Shown: positions 8,270 to 16,073 of the stretch, piece after piece | How the letters are laid out: each line of letters opens with the position of its first letter | Position numbering within the stretch: position 1 is the stretch's first letter | From: a bacterium | GTDB lineage: Bacteria; UBA10199; DSSB01 | Assembly (NCBI GenBank): GCA_035281585.1 | Contig: DATEDP010000038.1 | Span: 1 to 50,212, forward strand | Length of the DNA stretch: 50,212 nt | Reading direction: 5' to 3' | Made by a program: the position numbers and the translations under genes | The notes under the pieces: generated by a model | Told to the model about the DNA's origin: nothing | The model's input: only the letters and a program-made list of their open reading frames with translations | Databases searched by the model: none

Positions 8270-9040
8270 ATGCAGAAAATGCTCACCAGCCTCATGACCA
8301 AGGTCGGCACCGTGGTCGAGAAAGTCGCGTCGACCGTCTCGAAGAAGAAGCCGGCGACCAAACCCAAAAAAACCGGGGTCATCGACACCGAGGGCCAGGA
8401 CTTCGGCTTCATTCAATGGAACGAGCGCCAGCTCCACGGCCTGCTCGCCGGCGCCGAGCGCAAGGAGATCGTCCCGCTCTTTCCGGCCTTGAACGGCAAG
8501 AAGTGCCTTCACCTGAGCCCCGGCGGCGAGAATTACCTCGAGACTCTGGCCAAGCGCGGCGCCCAGGACATCGTCGAGCTCGACGTTTCGCGGGCCACGG
8601 CCACCGCTCCGGCGGCGGCTCCCACCGCCGCGCCCCATGCCAAGGCCCGAGGCTCGATCGAGCATCTGCCCTTCGCCGAAGAGAGCTTCGACTTCATGAT
8701 CTACCCTTCGGCCCTGGCCTGGCGCTCGGACTTGCCGGCCCTGATCCCGGAAGCTTCGCGCTGTCTCAAAGACAGCGGGCGGGTCCTGTTCACGACGATC
8801 CATCCCTTTTTCGAATACCTGATGAATCCGCGGCTCGGATTCAAGAAGCACATCGACACTTTGTTCTCCACCCTCAAGAAGCATAATTTTTTCACCGAGG
8901 AGTTGAAGGAAGGCACCATCGACGACATCATGAAGTCGGTGTCCTTGCCGCCAAAGTTGAGTGAGGACCTCAAGCGCTATCCCGGCCTGCCCTTGGTCTT
9001 GACCGTGAAGGCGCTGCGCCTCGCGCGGAGGAGAAAATAA
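8270..9040 (+). CDS. SAM-dependent methyltransferase-like protein
   Basis: A 256-aa protein starting at the ATG at 8270. A Lys-rich N-terminal stretch (about residues 15-45) precedes a class I methyltransferase-type core: LNGKKCLHLSPGGENYLETLAKRGA in the place of motif I, VELDVS as motif II, RGSIEHLPFAEESFDFMIYPS as the 'region between strands 4 and 5', and ALIPEASRCLKDSGRVLFTTIHP as the post-I segment. Motif I is poor in Gly (HLSPGGEN instead of GxGxG), so SAM binding is uncertain. The ending DLKRYPGLPLVLTVKAL resembles BioC/UbiG-like arms. It overlaps the RidA gene by one base (TAATG), which suggests translational coupling. The substrate is unknown. Confidence 0.7.
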   Translation: MQKMLTSLMTKVGTVVEKVASTVSKKKPATKPKKTGVIDTEGQDFGFIQWNERQLHGLLAGAERKEIVPLFPALNGKKCLHLSPGGENYLETLAKRGAQDIVELDVSRATATAPAAAPTAAPHAKARGSIEHLPFAEESFDFMIYPSALAWRSDLPALIPEASRCLKDSGRVLFTTIHPFFEYLMNPRLGFKKHIDTLFSTLKKHNFFTEELKEGTIDDIMKSVSLPPKLSEDLKRYPGLPLVLTVKALRLARRRK

Positions 9041-9585
9041 TGGAAAAAAAGCCGGCCGCGCCCGCATCCGAAGAAACCGCCCTGCCGGCCACCACCACCG
9101 GCCCCGGCGGCAAGCAGCTCGATCCGATCGAGAAGAAGCTGTTGGGAATGCTGCTCAAGCTCCCGGTCGACCTGCCGCCGGCCCTCGGCAGCTACATTCC
9201 GGTGACGCGGGTCGGCAACCTGGTCTATATCAGCGGCCAGCTCCCGATCTTCAACAACAGTCTCGGTGCCTACAAAGGCCGGCTCGGCAAGGAGATCACC
9301 CTCGAAGCCGCCATCCGCGGCGCCAAGCAATGCACCCTCAATGCCCTGGCCCTGCTGAAATCCGAGATCGGCCGGCTCGACAAGGTGAAGCGAGTCATCA
9401 AGGTGGTGGGTTTCGTCTCCGGCATGCCCGGCTTCGTCGACCAGCCCAAGGTGCTGAACGGCGCCAGCGATCTCCTGGTCGAAATCTACGGCGAGAACGG
9501 CAAGCATGTTCGCAGCGCCGTCGGCGTCACCGACCTCCCCATGGGCTCCTGCGTGGAAATCGAATACATCTTCGAAGTGCGGTAG
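9040..9585 (+). CDS. RidA/YjgF/YER057c family protein
   Basis: A 181-aa protein: about 45 extra N-terminal residues, then a RidA fold with GNLVYISGQLP, a central RGAKQCTLNALALLKSEIG helix, and VRSAVGVTDLPMGSCVEIEYIFEV. The Arg in VRSAV corresponds to the active-site Arg that lets RidA hydrolyse reactive enamines and imines released by PLP enzymes. The long form with LDKVKRVIKVVGFV matches the subgroup of about 150 residues rather than short RidA. The protein is cytoplasmic and trimeric by family. It is coupled to the upstream methyltransferase-like gene and closes that run. Confidence 0.9.
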   Translation: MEKKPAAPASEETALPATTTGPGGKQLDPIEKKLLGMLLKLPVDLPPALGSYIPVTRVGNLVYISGQLPIFNNSLGAYKGRLGKEITLEAAIRGAKQCTLNALALLKSEIGRLDKVKRVIKVVGFVSGMPGFVDQPKVLNGASDLLVEIYGENGKHVRSAVGVTDLPMGSCVEIEYIFEVR

Positions 9586-9662
9586 GCGCGCGCGAGATCT
9601 CGGCGCGTTGCTTAAGATGTTTCTGCCCGGCCCTCCCCGACCTACCTCCGTGCTGATGCAAG

Positions 9663-9753
9663 GTCATCCTGAGCGAAGCGAAGGATCTGTGACCTCTTTT
9701 GGTAGATCATCCACCTTGGGCGGTCATAGATCCTTCGCTTCGCTCAGGATGAC
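9663..9753. repeat. REP-like palindromic element, two arms
   Basis: Arm 9663-9688 (GTCATCCTGAGCGAAGCG...) and arm 9728-9753 are nearly perfect reverse complements (26 bp each) around a 39-bp loop. A diverged single arm is at 363-388. This type of TCATCCTGAGCGAAGCG palindrome occurs dispersed between genes in many bacterial genomes. Confidence 0.75.
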
Positions 9754-9774
9754 AGGCAAGTCGGCACAGTGGGA

Positions 9775-9809
9775 GGTCGGGGTCGGGGTGGGAGTGCCTC
9801 TCTCAGAAT
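9775..9809. repeat. Long inverted repeat, left copy
   Basis: Reads GGTCGGGGTCGGGGTGGG then AGTGCCTCTCTCAGAAT. Its reverse complement recurs at 10995-11027 with only a 2-base difference in the CTCTCTC run. The pair flanks the IS30-family element at about 100 bp on the left and 70 bp on the right. Confidence 0.7.
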
Positions 9810-9901
9810 ATCTCTGCAGGAGGGAGGGCGTAGGAGGGGCAAAAAATCCGACGGAGCAAAAAACTTAGGGGCTGACGAAGGAAGCCACACGGGTTCAATA
9901 A

Positions 9902-10925
9902 GCAAATGCAACACTTAGGGTTATAAGGTTTCTGCGGTACCCAAGCCGCATGAGCAAAAAGTTTAGGCACCTAAGCATCGAGGAGCGAGACCTGATAGCC
10001 GTGATGCGCGGCCAAGGGAAATCATTCCGTGAGATCGCCGGCAAGTTGGGCCGTTGCCCCAGCACCATTAGCCGTGAGTTTAAGCGTAATGCTCCTCCCA
10101 TCTACACCGGTTATTACCTTGCCCATAAAGCCCACGAGCGTGCCGTCAAGAGAAACCGAGAGAGTCATCGGCGACCCCGGCTCAAAAGCCCTGAACTACG
10201 CCGTTATGTCTTAAGCAAGCTTCAGCTGGGTTGGTCGCCCGAGCTGATTGCAGGGCGCCTAGCTTTGCAGAAACCCTCGCTTCGTATCAGCCATGAGGCC
10301 ATCTACCAATGGATCTATGCCGAGGCTGAGAATTTGGTCCGGTTTCTGGCTCGGGGGAAAAAACGACGGCGGCGTCGCTACCCGGGCAAAAAGCAGAAAA
10401 GCCTCCATATTCCTGGGCGAAATGGCATTGAACGGCGTCCCAAACACGTCGAAAAGCGTCTTAAAGCTGGCCATTGGGAATCCGATACGGCCGTCTCTTG
10501 GCAAGGCCAAGCCGCTCTGCTGGTGACAGTGGAGAGAAAGACACGTTTTACCCGGTTGCATAAACTTAATCGAAAGACAGCGGCATGGGTGCGGAGCACC
10601 TTGAACCGCTCTTTGAGCCGCCTCCCTGGAAAACTGCTCAAGTCTCTCACCTATGACAATGGCCGGGAAAACGTGGAGCATGAACGCGTCAACGCCGTAT
10701 TGGGCACCCGGTCCTACTTCTGCACTCCCTTCCATAGTTGGGAGAAGGGCACGGTGGAGAACACCGTTGGTCTGGTTCGGCGATTCTTGCCCAAGCGAAC
10801 GGACTTCGCTAAGGTCTCAAAGAATAAGATAAAATCCATTGAGCGCTGGCTCAATCATCGTCCACGGAAATGCCTCAACTTCAAAACTCCCGCTGAGGCC
10901 TTCGCCCTTGAGTGTTGCAATTGCT
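9902..10925 (+). mobile_element. IS30-family insertion sequence, apparently intact
   Basis: About 1.02 kb, bounded by imperfect 15-bp terminal inverted repeats (AGCAAATGCAACACT at 9902-9916 and AGTGTTGCAATTGCT at 10911-10925, 14 of 15 matching). The transposase gene fills it and its stop codon overlaps the right end, a compact layout usual in IS30 elements. I see no clear short target duplication. The exact ends are therefore provisional. Confidence 0.75.
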
Positions 10926-10927
10926 AG
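9950..10927 (+). CDS. IS30-family transposase
   Basis: A 325-aa full-length protein. The N-terminal HTH (LSIEERDLIAVMRGQGKSFR...CPSTISREFKRN) is the typical IS30 DNA-binding part. The DDE integrase core has Asp in HWESDTAV, Asp in LTYDNGREN and Glu in KGTVENTVGL, followed by FLPKRTDF and LNHRPRKCLNFKTPAEAF, the standard IS30 ending. All catalytic residues are present and there is no frameshift, so it is probably active. It catalyses transposition of the element it sits in. Confidence 0.95.
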   Translation: MSKKFRHLSIEERDLIAVMRGQGKSFREIAGKLGRCPSTISREFKRNAPPIYTGYYLAHKAHERAVKRNRESHRRPRLKSPELRRYVLSKLQLGWSPELIAGRLALQKPSLRISHEAIYQWIYAEAENLVRFLARGKKRRRRRYPGKKQKSLHIPGRNGIERRPKHVEKRLKAGHWESDTAVSWQGQAALLVTVERKTRFTRLHKLNRKTAAWVRSTLNRSLSRLPGKLLKSLTYDNGRENVEHERVNAVLGTRSYFCTPFHSWEKGTVENTVGLVRRFLPKRTDFAKVSKNKIKSIERWLNHRPRKCLNFKTPAEAFALECCNC

Positions 10928-10994
10928 TTGAATTCAGCCCACCAAGTTTTATTGCGAAGCGGATTTTTTGGCCCGACTAGCCCGACCGGGCAGA

Positions 10995-11027
10995 ATTCTG
11001 AGAGGCACTCCCACCCCGACCCCGACC
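10995..11027. repeat. Long inverted repeat, right copy
   Basis: ATTCTGAGAGGCACTCCC followed by a run of CCCCGACC units; the reverse complement of 9775-9809. A CCGGGCAGAA motif occurs next to it twice (10986-10995 and 11026-11035), so this side has tandem as well as inverted repetition. Confidence 0.7.
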
Positions 11028-11063
11028 GGGCAGAAAGACAAAAGCCAGCGGCATCACGGACTC

Positions 11064-11450
11064 TTAGGACTTCTCGAACATGTATTGGATTTTGCGGCCG
11101 AGCGAAGCGATGTGGAAGGGCTTGGTGACGTAGTCGTTGGCCCCGTATTCCAAAGCGCGGAGGCGGTCGGCTTGGGAGTCCTTGGCCGAGAGCATGAGGA
11201 TCTGCAGATTGGCCCCGGCCTGCTCGGCTCGGATCTGCCGGCAAACTTCGATGCCCGACATGCCCGGCATCATGATGTCGAGGATGACCAGGTCCGGCTC
11301 CCACTCTCGAACCGACTGAATGGCCGTAAAGCCGTCGTCGACGCTCCGAATCTCATAGATGGAGGGCTCCAGCATCCGGGTGAGAATCTTGCGGATCTGC
11401 GGATCGTCATCCACCACCAAAACCTTCCGTTTAATCGCTACTTCAGCCAT
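11064..11450 (-). CDS. Single-domain response regulator (CheY-like receiver)
   Basis: A 128-aa protein that is receiver domain only. It has the acidic triad (VLVVDDDPQIRK, Asp14-16), phospho-acceptor Asp58 in PDLVILDIMMPG, Ser88 in ILMLSAKD and Lys110 in NDYVTKPF. It would be phosphorylated by a histidine kinase and act by protein contact, since there is no output domain. No kinase gene is adjacent. The IS30 element lies immediately downstream on the other strand, so the gene may have been separated from former partners. The start is followed by only six residues before the first strand, which is normal. Confidence 0.93.
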   Translation of the reverse strand: MAEVAIKRKVLVVDDDPQIRKILTRMLEPSIYEIRSVDDGFTAIQSVREWEPDLVILDIMMPGMSGIEVCRQIRAEQAGANLQILMLSAKDSQADRLRALEYGANDYVTKPFHIASLGRKIQYMFEKS

Positions 11451-11791
11451 CTTCCTCGACCCTTCGAGCGTTTAGAAAATTCATAACGCAGCGCATAAAG
11501 ATTCTATTTGACTTTACCCCAAGCATCCGCCATTTAGCCGCAAAATTTGGAGCCTTTGCCTAAGGATAGAGCAAAAAACTTGACGTATAATTATATATAA
11601 TTTAAGTGTGATTTTAATATAAGTAATTTTATTTTTCTATCGCCCGAGAGGTAGGACTGGGATTTCTAAGGGAATATCGGGCGAGGTTTCCAAAGCCAAA
11701 TTTCGGATTTAAGGCGGATGAGAAGGGCATTCTTAAAGGGCCTTCCTCTATCCGCCACCCCTGTTCGGGTCTTTTCGACGGAGAAGATACG
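11451..11791. other. AT-rich intergenic region and structured leader
   Basis: A 341-bp gap between divergent genes. 11570-11640 is extremely AT-rich (TATATATAATTTAAG and similar) and probably carries the porin promoter. I could not pair a -35 and -10 with proper spacing. Two hairpins follow at 11640-11684 and 11713-11756. Confidence 0.5.
11640..11756 (+). promoter_or_regulatory. Two hairpins in the 5' leader of porin 1
   Basis: Hairpin 1: TCGCCCGA (11640-11647) pairs perfectly with TCGGGCGA (11677-11684). Hairpin 2: GGCGGAT (11713-11719) pairs with ATCCGCC (11750-11756), with an inner GAAGG/CCTTC helix. No T-run follows, so these are not simple terminators. They could fold the leader RNA as a stability or regulatory element. 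Confidence 0.4.
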
Positions 11792-13024
11792 ATGAAGAAG
11801 CCATTAGCCTACGCCCTCGCCGCCAGCCTCTTATCCCTAACCGGTTTCGGCCAGGCGCTTGCCGCCGAGTCCAAGGCCGCCGGCCTCGAGTTCAGCGGCA
11901 ACGTCGACATCGTCACCGGCTGGCAGCACGATGACGGCTCGACTTTCGACGGCCCGGCACCGGGCGTCGGCGGCAGCTGCGCCTTCGGGCCCGGCGGATT
12001 GGGCTGCAACGCGGTCGACACCGCCGGATCGGGCTCGGGCCAGCTCGGCGATTTCCGCGGCTTGGCCGTTCCCAACCGCGACACTTTCAATTTCTATGTC
12101 GACCAGGTCGAGCTCGACCTCCAGAAGACCTTCGGCGAAAACATCCGGATCCGGGCCGACCTCGATTTCGGCCGCTTCCTCTCGGGCTCGGGCCGCACCA
12201 CCCAGGCCGGCTCCAACTTCAACCTCGAGCAGGGCTACATCACCACCAATATCCCGGTCGGCAAGGGCATGGAGCTGCTGCTCGGCCGCTTCAACGCGCC
12301 GATCGGCTTGGAGAGCGTCGACCGGGTCGACAATGTCGCCCTCTCCTATTCCAATCTCTACCGCTACCTTCGTCCCCAGAACGTCACCGGCACCAAGATT
12401 TATTACGCCTTCAACGACAACATCGATTGGAACCTCTATCTCGTCAACAACCTCCAAGACGTCTTCGGCGGCGCAGTCGGGACCGACAGCGCCATTCCCT
12501 CCTGGGGAACTCGCTTGGGCTTCACCTGGGGCGGCGAGGGCAAGGAAAACACCGTCGGCCTCAGCTACGCCGGCGGTCCTGAGCAGTTCGGCAACAACGC
12601 CCATCTGACTCACATCATCGATTTGGATTTCAATCTCTACTTGGGCCAGCGCTTCAACCTGGGCGGCGAGTTCCTCTATCGGCAGGACAACGTGACCGGA
12701 GCTTTTCCTCCGGGCACTCCCAACAGCAAGGGCTTGGCCGGCTTCCTGCTGGTCAACTTCATCGCCAATCAGACTTGGAACATTTATTTCCGCTACGACT
12801 ACATCCACGACATCGATCCGACCGGAGCCTACACCGGCCTCGACCAGCAGATTCACGACTTCAGCATCGGCGCCGGTTACCAGATCACGGATGGAGCCCA
12901 GCTCAAGTTCGAATACCGATTGGATCTCCACAACTACAGCGCCGCCGTCGCGGCCGCGCTGACCGGTGGCGATCGCTCGGCGATCTCCAACGCCCTCGCG
13001 CTGGAGTTCGCCTACAACTTTTAA
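11792..13024 (+). CDS. BBP2-type outer-membrane beta-barrel porin (porin 1)
   Basis: A 410-aa protein with a clear Sec signal peptide (MKKPLAYALAASLLSLTGFG...ALA, cut near residue 24). The barrel starts LEFSGNVDIVTGWQHDD and ends with a C-terminal Phe (LALEFAYNF), the usual signal for assembly by BAM. Strands such as NFYVDQVELDLQKTFGENIRIRADLDFG, the GRFNAPIG segment and DSAIPSWGTRLGFTW fit the OmpL-like 'BBP2' family. It probably forms a diffusion channel; the substrate is unknown. A Gly/Ser-rich stretch (about residues 50-75, CAFGPGGLGCNA with two Cys) is absent from porin 2 next door, so it may be an extracellular loop. The gene is a tandem paralogue of 13259-14437. Confidence 0.85.
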   Translation: MKKPLAYALAASLLSLTGFGQALAAESKAAGLEFSGNVDIVTGWQHDDGSTFDGPAPGVGGSCAFGPGGLGCNAVDTAGSGSGQLGDFRGLAVPNRDTFNFYVDQVELDLQKTFGENIRIRADLDFGRFLSGSGRTTQAGSNFNLEQGYITTNIPVGKGMELLLGRFNAPIGLESVDRVDNVALSYSNLYRYLRPQNVTGTKIYYAFNDNIDWNLYLVNNLQDVFGGAVGTDSAIPSWGTRLGFTWGGEGKENTVGLSYAGGPEQFGNNAHLTHIIDLDFNLYLGQRFNLGGEFLYRQDNVTGAFPPGTPNSKGLAGFLLVNFIANQTWNIYFRYDYIHDIDPTGAYTGLDQQIHDFSIGAGYQITDGAQLKFEYRLDLHNYSAAVAAALTGGDRSAISNALALEFAYNF

Positions 13025-13142
13025 CGGAAAGGAGTGCTGCAGTTTTCGTCAGGTGCCAATAATTTAGGCGGATTGATCGGGCTAAACCGGGAAGGGCCCA
13101 TTTTTAAGCCAGCATATTTCCATCGTTTTTCCGCCTTCTCTT

Positions 13143-13159
13143 TTGGCACCCCCCTTGCA
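13143..13159 (+). promoter_or_regulatory. Sigma-54 (-24/-12) promoter of porin 2
   Basis: TTGGCACCCCCCTTGCA gives the -24 GG at 13145-13146 and the -12 GC at 13157-13158 with exactly 10 bases between. This is essentially the consensus TTGGCAC-N4-TTGCA. Transcription should start near 13170, leaving a leader of about 90 nt to the ATG at 13259. Confidence 0.88.
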
Positions 13160-13258
13160 GCCTAAGTCAGCAAAATTCCACAAGTTTTTTGTACATAACT
13201 GCCGGGTTGCGTGGCCTTTTGGGATCCTCGTTACCTTGGGAGAAAGAAGGAGATGACC

Positions 13259-14437
13259 ATGAAAAAACTAACCATCGCGGCAAGCCTGCTCGCTCTGAGC
13301 CTGAGCTTGCCCGTTCACGCCGAGGATTCGGCGGCCGGCGGTGTCGAATTCAGCGGTAACGTTGACATCGTGACCGGTTGGCAGCACGACGACAACGCCG
13401 CTATCGGCGACATCAGCGGCGGTCTTCGCGACTTCCGCGGTGCCACCGCCCCCAACCGCGACACCTTCGGCTTCTACGTCGATCAGGTCGAGTTGGACAT
13501 CCAGAAGAGCTTCGGCGAGCGGATCCGCTTGCGCGCCGACCTCGACTTCGGACGTTCGCTCTCCGGCTCGGGTCGTAACACCGATACCGGCCTGACCGGC
13601 TCCAACTTCGAGCTGGAACAAGGCTATGTCACCCTGGGTGTCCTGAAGGGTGAGTTCCTGATCGGTCGCTTCAACATCCCGATGGGTTACTACCTGGTCG
13701 ATCGCGCCGACAACGTGACGATCTCCTTCTCGAACATCTACAACTTCGTCACCCCGACCAACGGAACCGGTGCGAAGATGTACTGGGCTTTCGGCGATCA
13801 CTTCGACTTCCACCTCTACCTGGTGAACAACCTCTATGACTGCGTCATCATCGGCGCGGCCTGCTTGGTTGGCCCTCCGGGCTCCGGCGCCGACAGCGCG
13901 ATTCCCTCGTGGGGTATGCGTCTCGGCTTCAACTGGGGCGAGGAAGGCAAGAAGAGCACCGTCGGCTTGAGCTATGCCGGTGGCCCCGAGCAACCGGACA
14001 ACAACGCCCACCTCGACCACATGATCAACATGGACCTGGCCTGGAAGATCACCGAGAACTTCCTGCTCGCGGCCGAATTCCACTATCAGCAGCGCAACAA
14101 CCTGCCGACGGTGGCCGGCCCCAACGCCAAGTTCTTGGGCGGCTTGCTGGTCCTCGACTATGCCCTCAGCGATGTCTGGGATATTTATTTCAGCTACGGC
14201 TATATCCACGACTTCCAGGGTAAGTTCACCGGCGCGGACCAACAGATCCACAACTTCGTGATCGGTGCCGGCTACCAGATCACCGACGGCGCGAAGATGA
14301 AGCTGGAGTACCGGATGGATCTCCACCACTTCGCTTCGACCACCGGCTCCCAAGCCACCCTGGTCACCCCGGCCGCCAACGGCGACACCACCTCGCTGTC
14401 GCACGCGATCGCTGCCGAGTTCGCTTACAACTTCTAA
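13259..14437 (+). CDS. BBP2-type outer-membrane beta-barrel porin (porin 2)
   Basis: A 392-aa paralogue of porin 1. The ATG at 13259 is preferred because AAGGAG ends 6 bases before it; an ATG at 13253 overlaps that ribosome site. The signal peptide is MKKLTIAASLLALSLSLPVHA. The mature barrel starts VEFSGNVDIVTGWQHDDN and ends AAEFAYNF with terminal Phe. Most strands align with porin 1 (NRDTFGFYVDQVELDIQKSFGE, TVGLSYAGGPEQ, VIGAGYQITDGAKMKLEYRMDLHH). It lacks the Gly-rich loop but has a short insert with two Cys (YDCVIIGAACLVG). Unlike porin 1 it has a near-perfect sigma-54 promoter, so the pair are likely expressed under different conditions. A strong terminator follows. Confidence 0.88.
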   Translation: MKKLTIAASLLALSLSLPVHAEDSAAGGVEFSGNVDIVTGWQHDDNAAIGDISGGLRDFRGATAPNRDTFGFYVDQVELDIQKSFGERIRLRADLDFGRSLSGSGRNTDTGLTGSNFELEQGYVTLGVLKGEFLIGRFNIPMGYYLVDRADNVTISFSNIYNFVTPTNGTGAKMYWAFGDHFDFHLYLVNNLYDCVIIGAACLVGPPGSGADSAIPSWGMRLGFNWGEEGKKSTVGLSYAGGPEQPDNNAHLDHMINMDLAWKITENFLLAAEFHYQQRNNLPTVAGPNAKFLGGLLVLDYALSDVWDIYFSYGYIHDFQGKFTGADQQIHNFVIGAGYQITDGAKMKLEYRMDLHHFASTTGSQATLVTPAANGDTTSLSHAIAAEFAYNF

Positions 14438-14459
14438 GCGAAGCCATTATTCTTCTAAA

Positions 14460-14492
14460 AGCCTCGATCCTCCGGGATCGGGGCTTTTTTTT
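14460..14492 (+). terminator. Rho-independent terminator after porin 2
   Basis: AGCCTCGATCC pairs with GGATCGGGGCT (one G-T pair, 4-nt loop), followed by eight T (14485-14492). It sits 22 bp past the porin stop codon. Confidence 0.9.
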
Positions 14493-14761
14493 GGGCCTCG
14501 AAATGACAAATTTTTCTCCATAAAACCCATGAGCAAATCTCCCGTAGCCTCTATGGACTTGAACCGGCATCAACTATCTGCCAAAGGCATTCGGCGCCGA
14601 AAAAACGTCGGAGATCATCTCGGGGACGGGATGACCGCCGTCTTCGGGCACGCCGATCGGAACGGCTGCTTTTTCAAAGCCTGCGAATTCTTGGGACTTG
14701 CTTAAAAGAAAAGCCTGGATCTCTTTGAGGAGATCCAGGCTCTTCAAGGATAAAGCCGGCC
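14493..14761. other. Intergenic region between convergent genes
   Basis: Together with the porin terminator this makes a gap of about 320 bp. I see no gene or RNA in 14493-14703. A second terminator, for the leftward gene, occupies 14704-14741. Confidence 0.5.
14704..14741 (-). terminator. Terminator of the leftward delta-60 gene
   Basis: AGCCTGGATCT and AGATCCAGGCT form a perfect 11-bp stem around an 8-nt loop. On the minus strand a TTTCTTTT run follows (14711-14704). It lies 20 bp past the stop codon of the frameshifted delta-60 gene. Confidence 0.85.
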
Positions 14762-15792
14762 TTAAGGAGTCGAGCCGAAACTTGTGTCCAGCGCGCCGTT
14801 CGGCGTCAGCAGGGCCAAGAGAGTTTTCCGGTTGGAGTAGCCGGCCTGGTAGGCGCCGCCGGTGATCCAGATCCCGTCATCTTCATCCAGATCGATGGAG
14901 CCGTTATCATAGAGGGTGAAGCCGCTAATCGTGAGGTACTCGACGCCCGAGCTGCCGAACGTGGTGTCCAGCGTTCCATCGACATTGACCCGCGCCACCG
15001 CGAGGGCCGTGAAGGCGTTGCGATACCCGCCGACCACGATCTTATCGTCCGCTTGAATCGCCACTCCGCCGACGTTGCAGCCGGTGCCGCTCCCGCCGGT
15101 CGGGCAAGAGGTGGCGCCGGGGGCGGAGAGAAAAGCATAAGTCGCCTTGCCGGCGGTTCCGAAACTCGCGTCGGCCTGAAGGCTGCTCGTATAGCGCAAT
15201 ACGGTCGCCTGGTGGCTGGATGCCGGAGTGACCGTGGAAAAAATGCCCGCGAGGACGATGCGATCCTGCGAGTCGACCGCCATATCCTTCACAAAAGTAT
15301 GACCGATGAGTGGAGAGGCCGTGGCCAGCAGAGCACCCGTCGCACCGCCGCGAAGCGAAGGGTGCCACCGAGACCGATGGCCGGCGAATCGAATTCCGGC
15401 TCAAGGGCCGAAAAGGTCTGCATATAGCTCGGATTGCCATTGGGGCCCCAGGTGCCGGCCAAGGCCAGCTTGTCGAAGGCGGAGTCGAACCCATACATGT
15501 TAGTTTTGTTGGGATGAATCAACACGCCGTCCGGCGCCATTGTCGTGTTGAGCGTTCCGTCCGAGTTCACGTGGGTGATCCCGGCGTAAAAGTTGGCCGG
15601 ATTGGACGGCGGAACCCGAAAGGTGGAGGCAATCGCCGCCCCCGCGCCGACCGCCTCCACATACTCCGACAGCCAAACCGAGCTGCCCGCGGGCAACTCG
15701 CCGGGCAAGCTGTAAGACTGCTTGCCGGTTCCCGCCAGTGCGGCTGTGATGCCCAAAAGAAAAATCGCCACGAAGGCCGACAATATCTTCAT
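14762..15792 (-). pseudogene. Delta-60 repeat protein, broken by one frameshift
   Basis: Two minus-strand frames together make one protein of about 340 aa. Frame 1 (15792 down to about 15345) starts MKILSAFVAIFLLGITAALAG, a signal peptide, after a good GGAGGGA. Frame 2 resumes as GGATGALLATASPLIGHTFVKDM and runs to the stop at 14762. The second half has delta-60 repeats (LDTTFGSSGVEYL, LDTSFGS, and the QADDKIVVGGY type of linker). The shift lies near 15340-15350, in CGCCGCGAAGCGAAG. A one-base change restores the full frame, so this is either a recent mutation or a sequencing error. The protein would be exported; delta-60 proteins are predicted surface or secreted beta-propeller-like proteins of unknown role. 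The promoter and terminator both look intact. Confidence 0.78.
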
Positions 15793-15852
15793 GAGAAGTC
15801 CCTCCCTGTTTATGTTGAAGATGAATTATTCGGATGTGGAATTGGGAAGGAT

Positions 15853-15881
15853 TTTACATAGCGAGGGAACTGGAGTGTCAA
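15853..15881 (-). promoter_or_regulatory. Sigma-70-like promoter of the broken delta-60 gene
   Basis: On the minus strand TTGACA (15881-15876), 17-bp spacer, TGTAAA (15858-15853). The -35 is consensus and the -10 matches at four positions. It would start transcription about 55 nt before the ATG. Confidence 0.55.
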
Positions 15882-16073
15882 GCAAAGCGGGAGTGGTAAA
15901 AAAAATTCTCACGTCATTAAGAGTGAAACTAAGCGGTTGAAAGCGGCTCTGGATCTTCTCTCCACGGTCGTTTTTGTTTTGTCACTGGACTTGAAAATGT
16001 TATTTTTAAGTGAACCAACCAAGTAAACAGATCTCCTCGAAGCCGTCGAGATCCCGATAAGGAGGGGGAGATA

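Larger units (their letters stand above)
9586..9949. other. Repeat-rich intergenic region before IS30 transposase
   Basis: A 364-bp gap with no gene. It holds the two arms of a REP-like palindrome (9663-9753), the left copy of a long inverted repeat (9775-9809) and the left end of the insertion sequence (from about 9902). Confidence 0.6.

Noticed and set aside
11575-11640. TATAAT-like strings as a defined sigma-70 promoter for porin 1
   Set aside because: The stretch is so AT-rich that -10 matches are expected, and no -35 lies at proper spacing. I only call it a likely promoter region.
14530-14580. A GGTTCAAGTCC T-loop-like string on the minus strand suggesting a tRNA
   Set aside because: The flanks do not form the 5-bp T stem and no acceptor, D or anticodon arms can be drawn.
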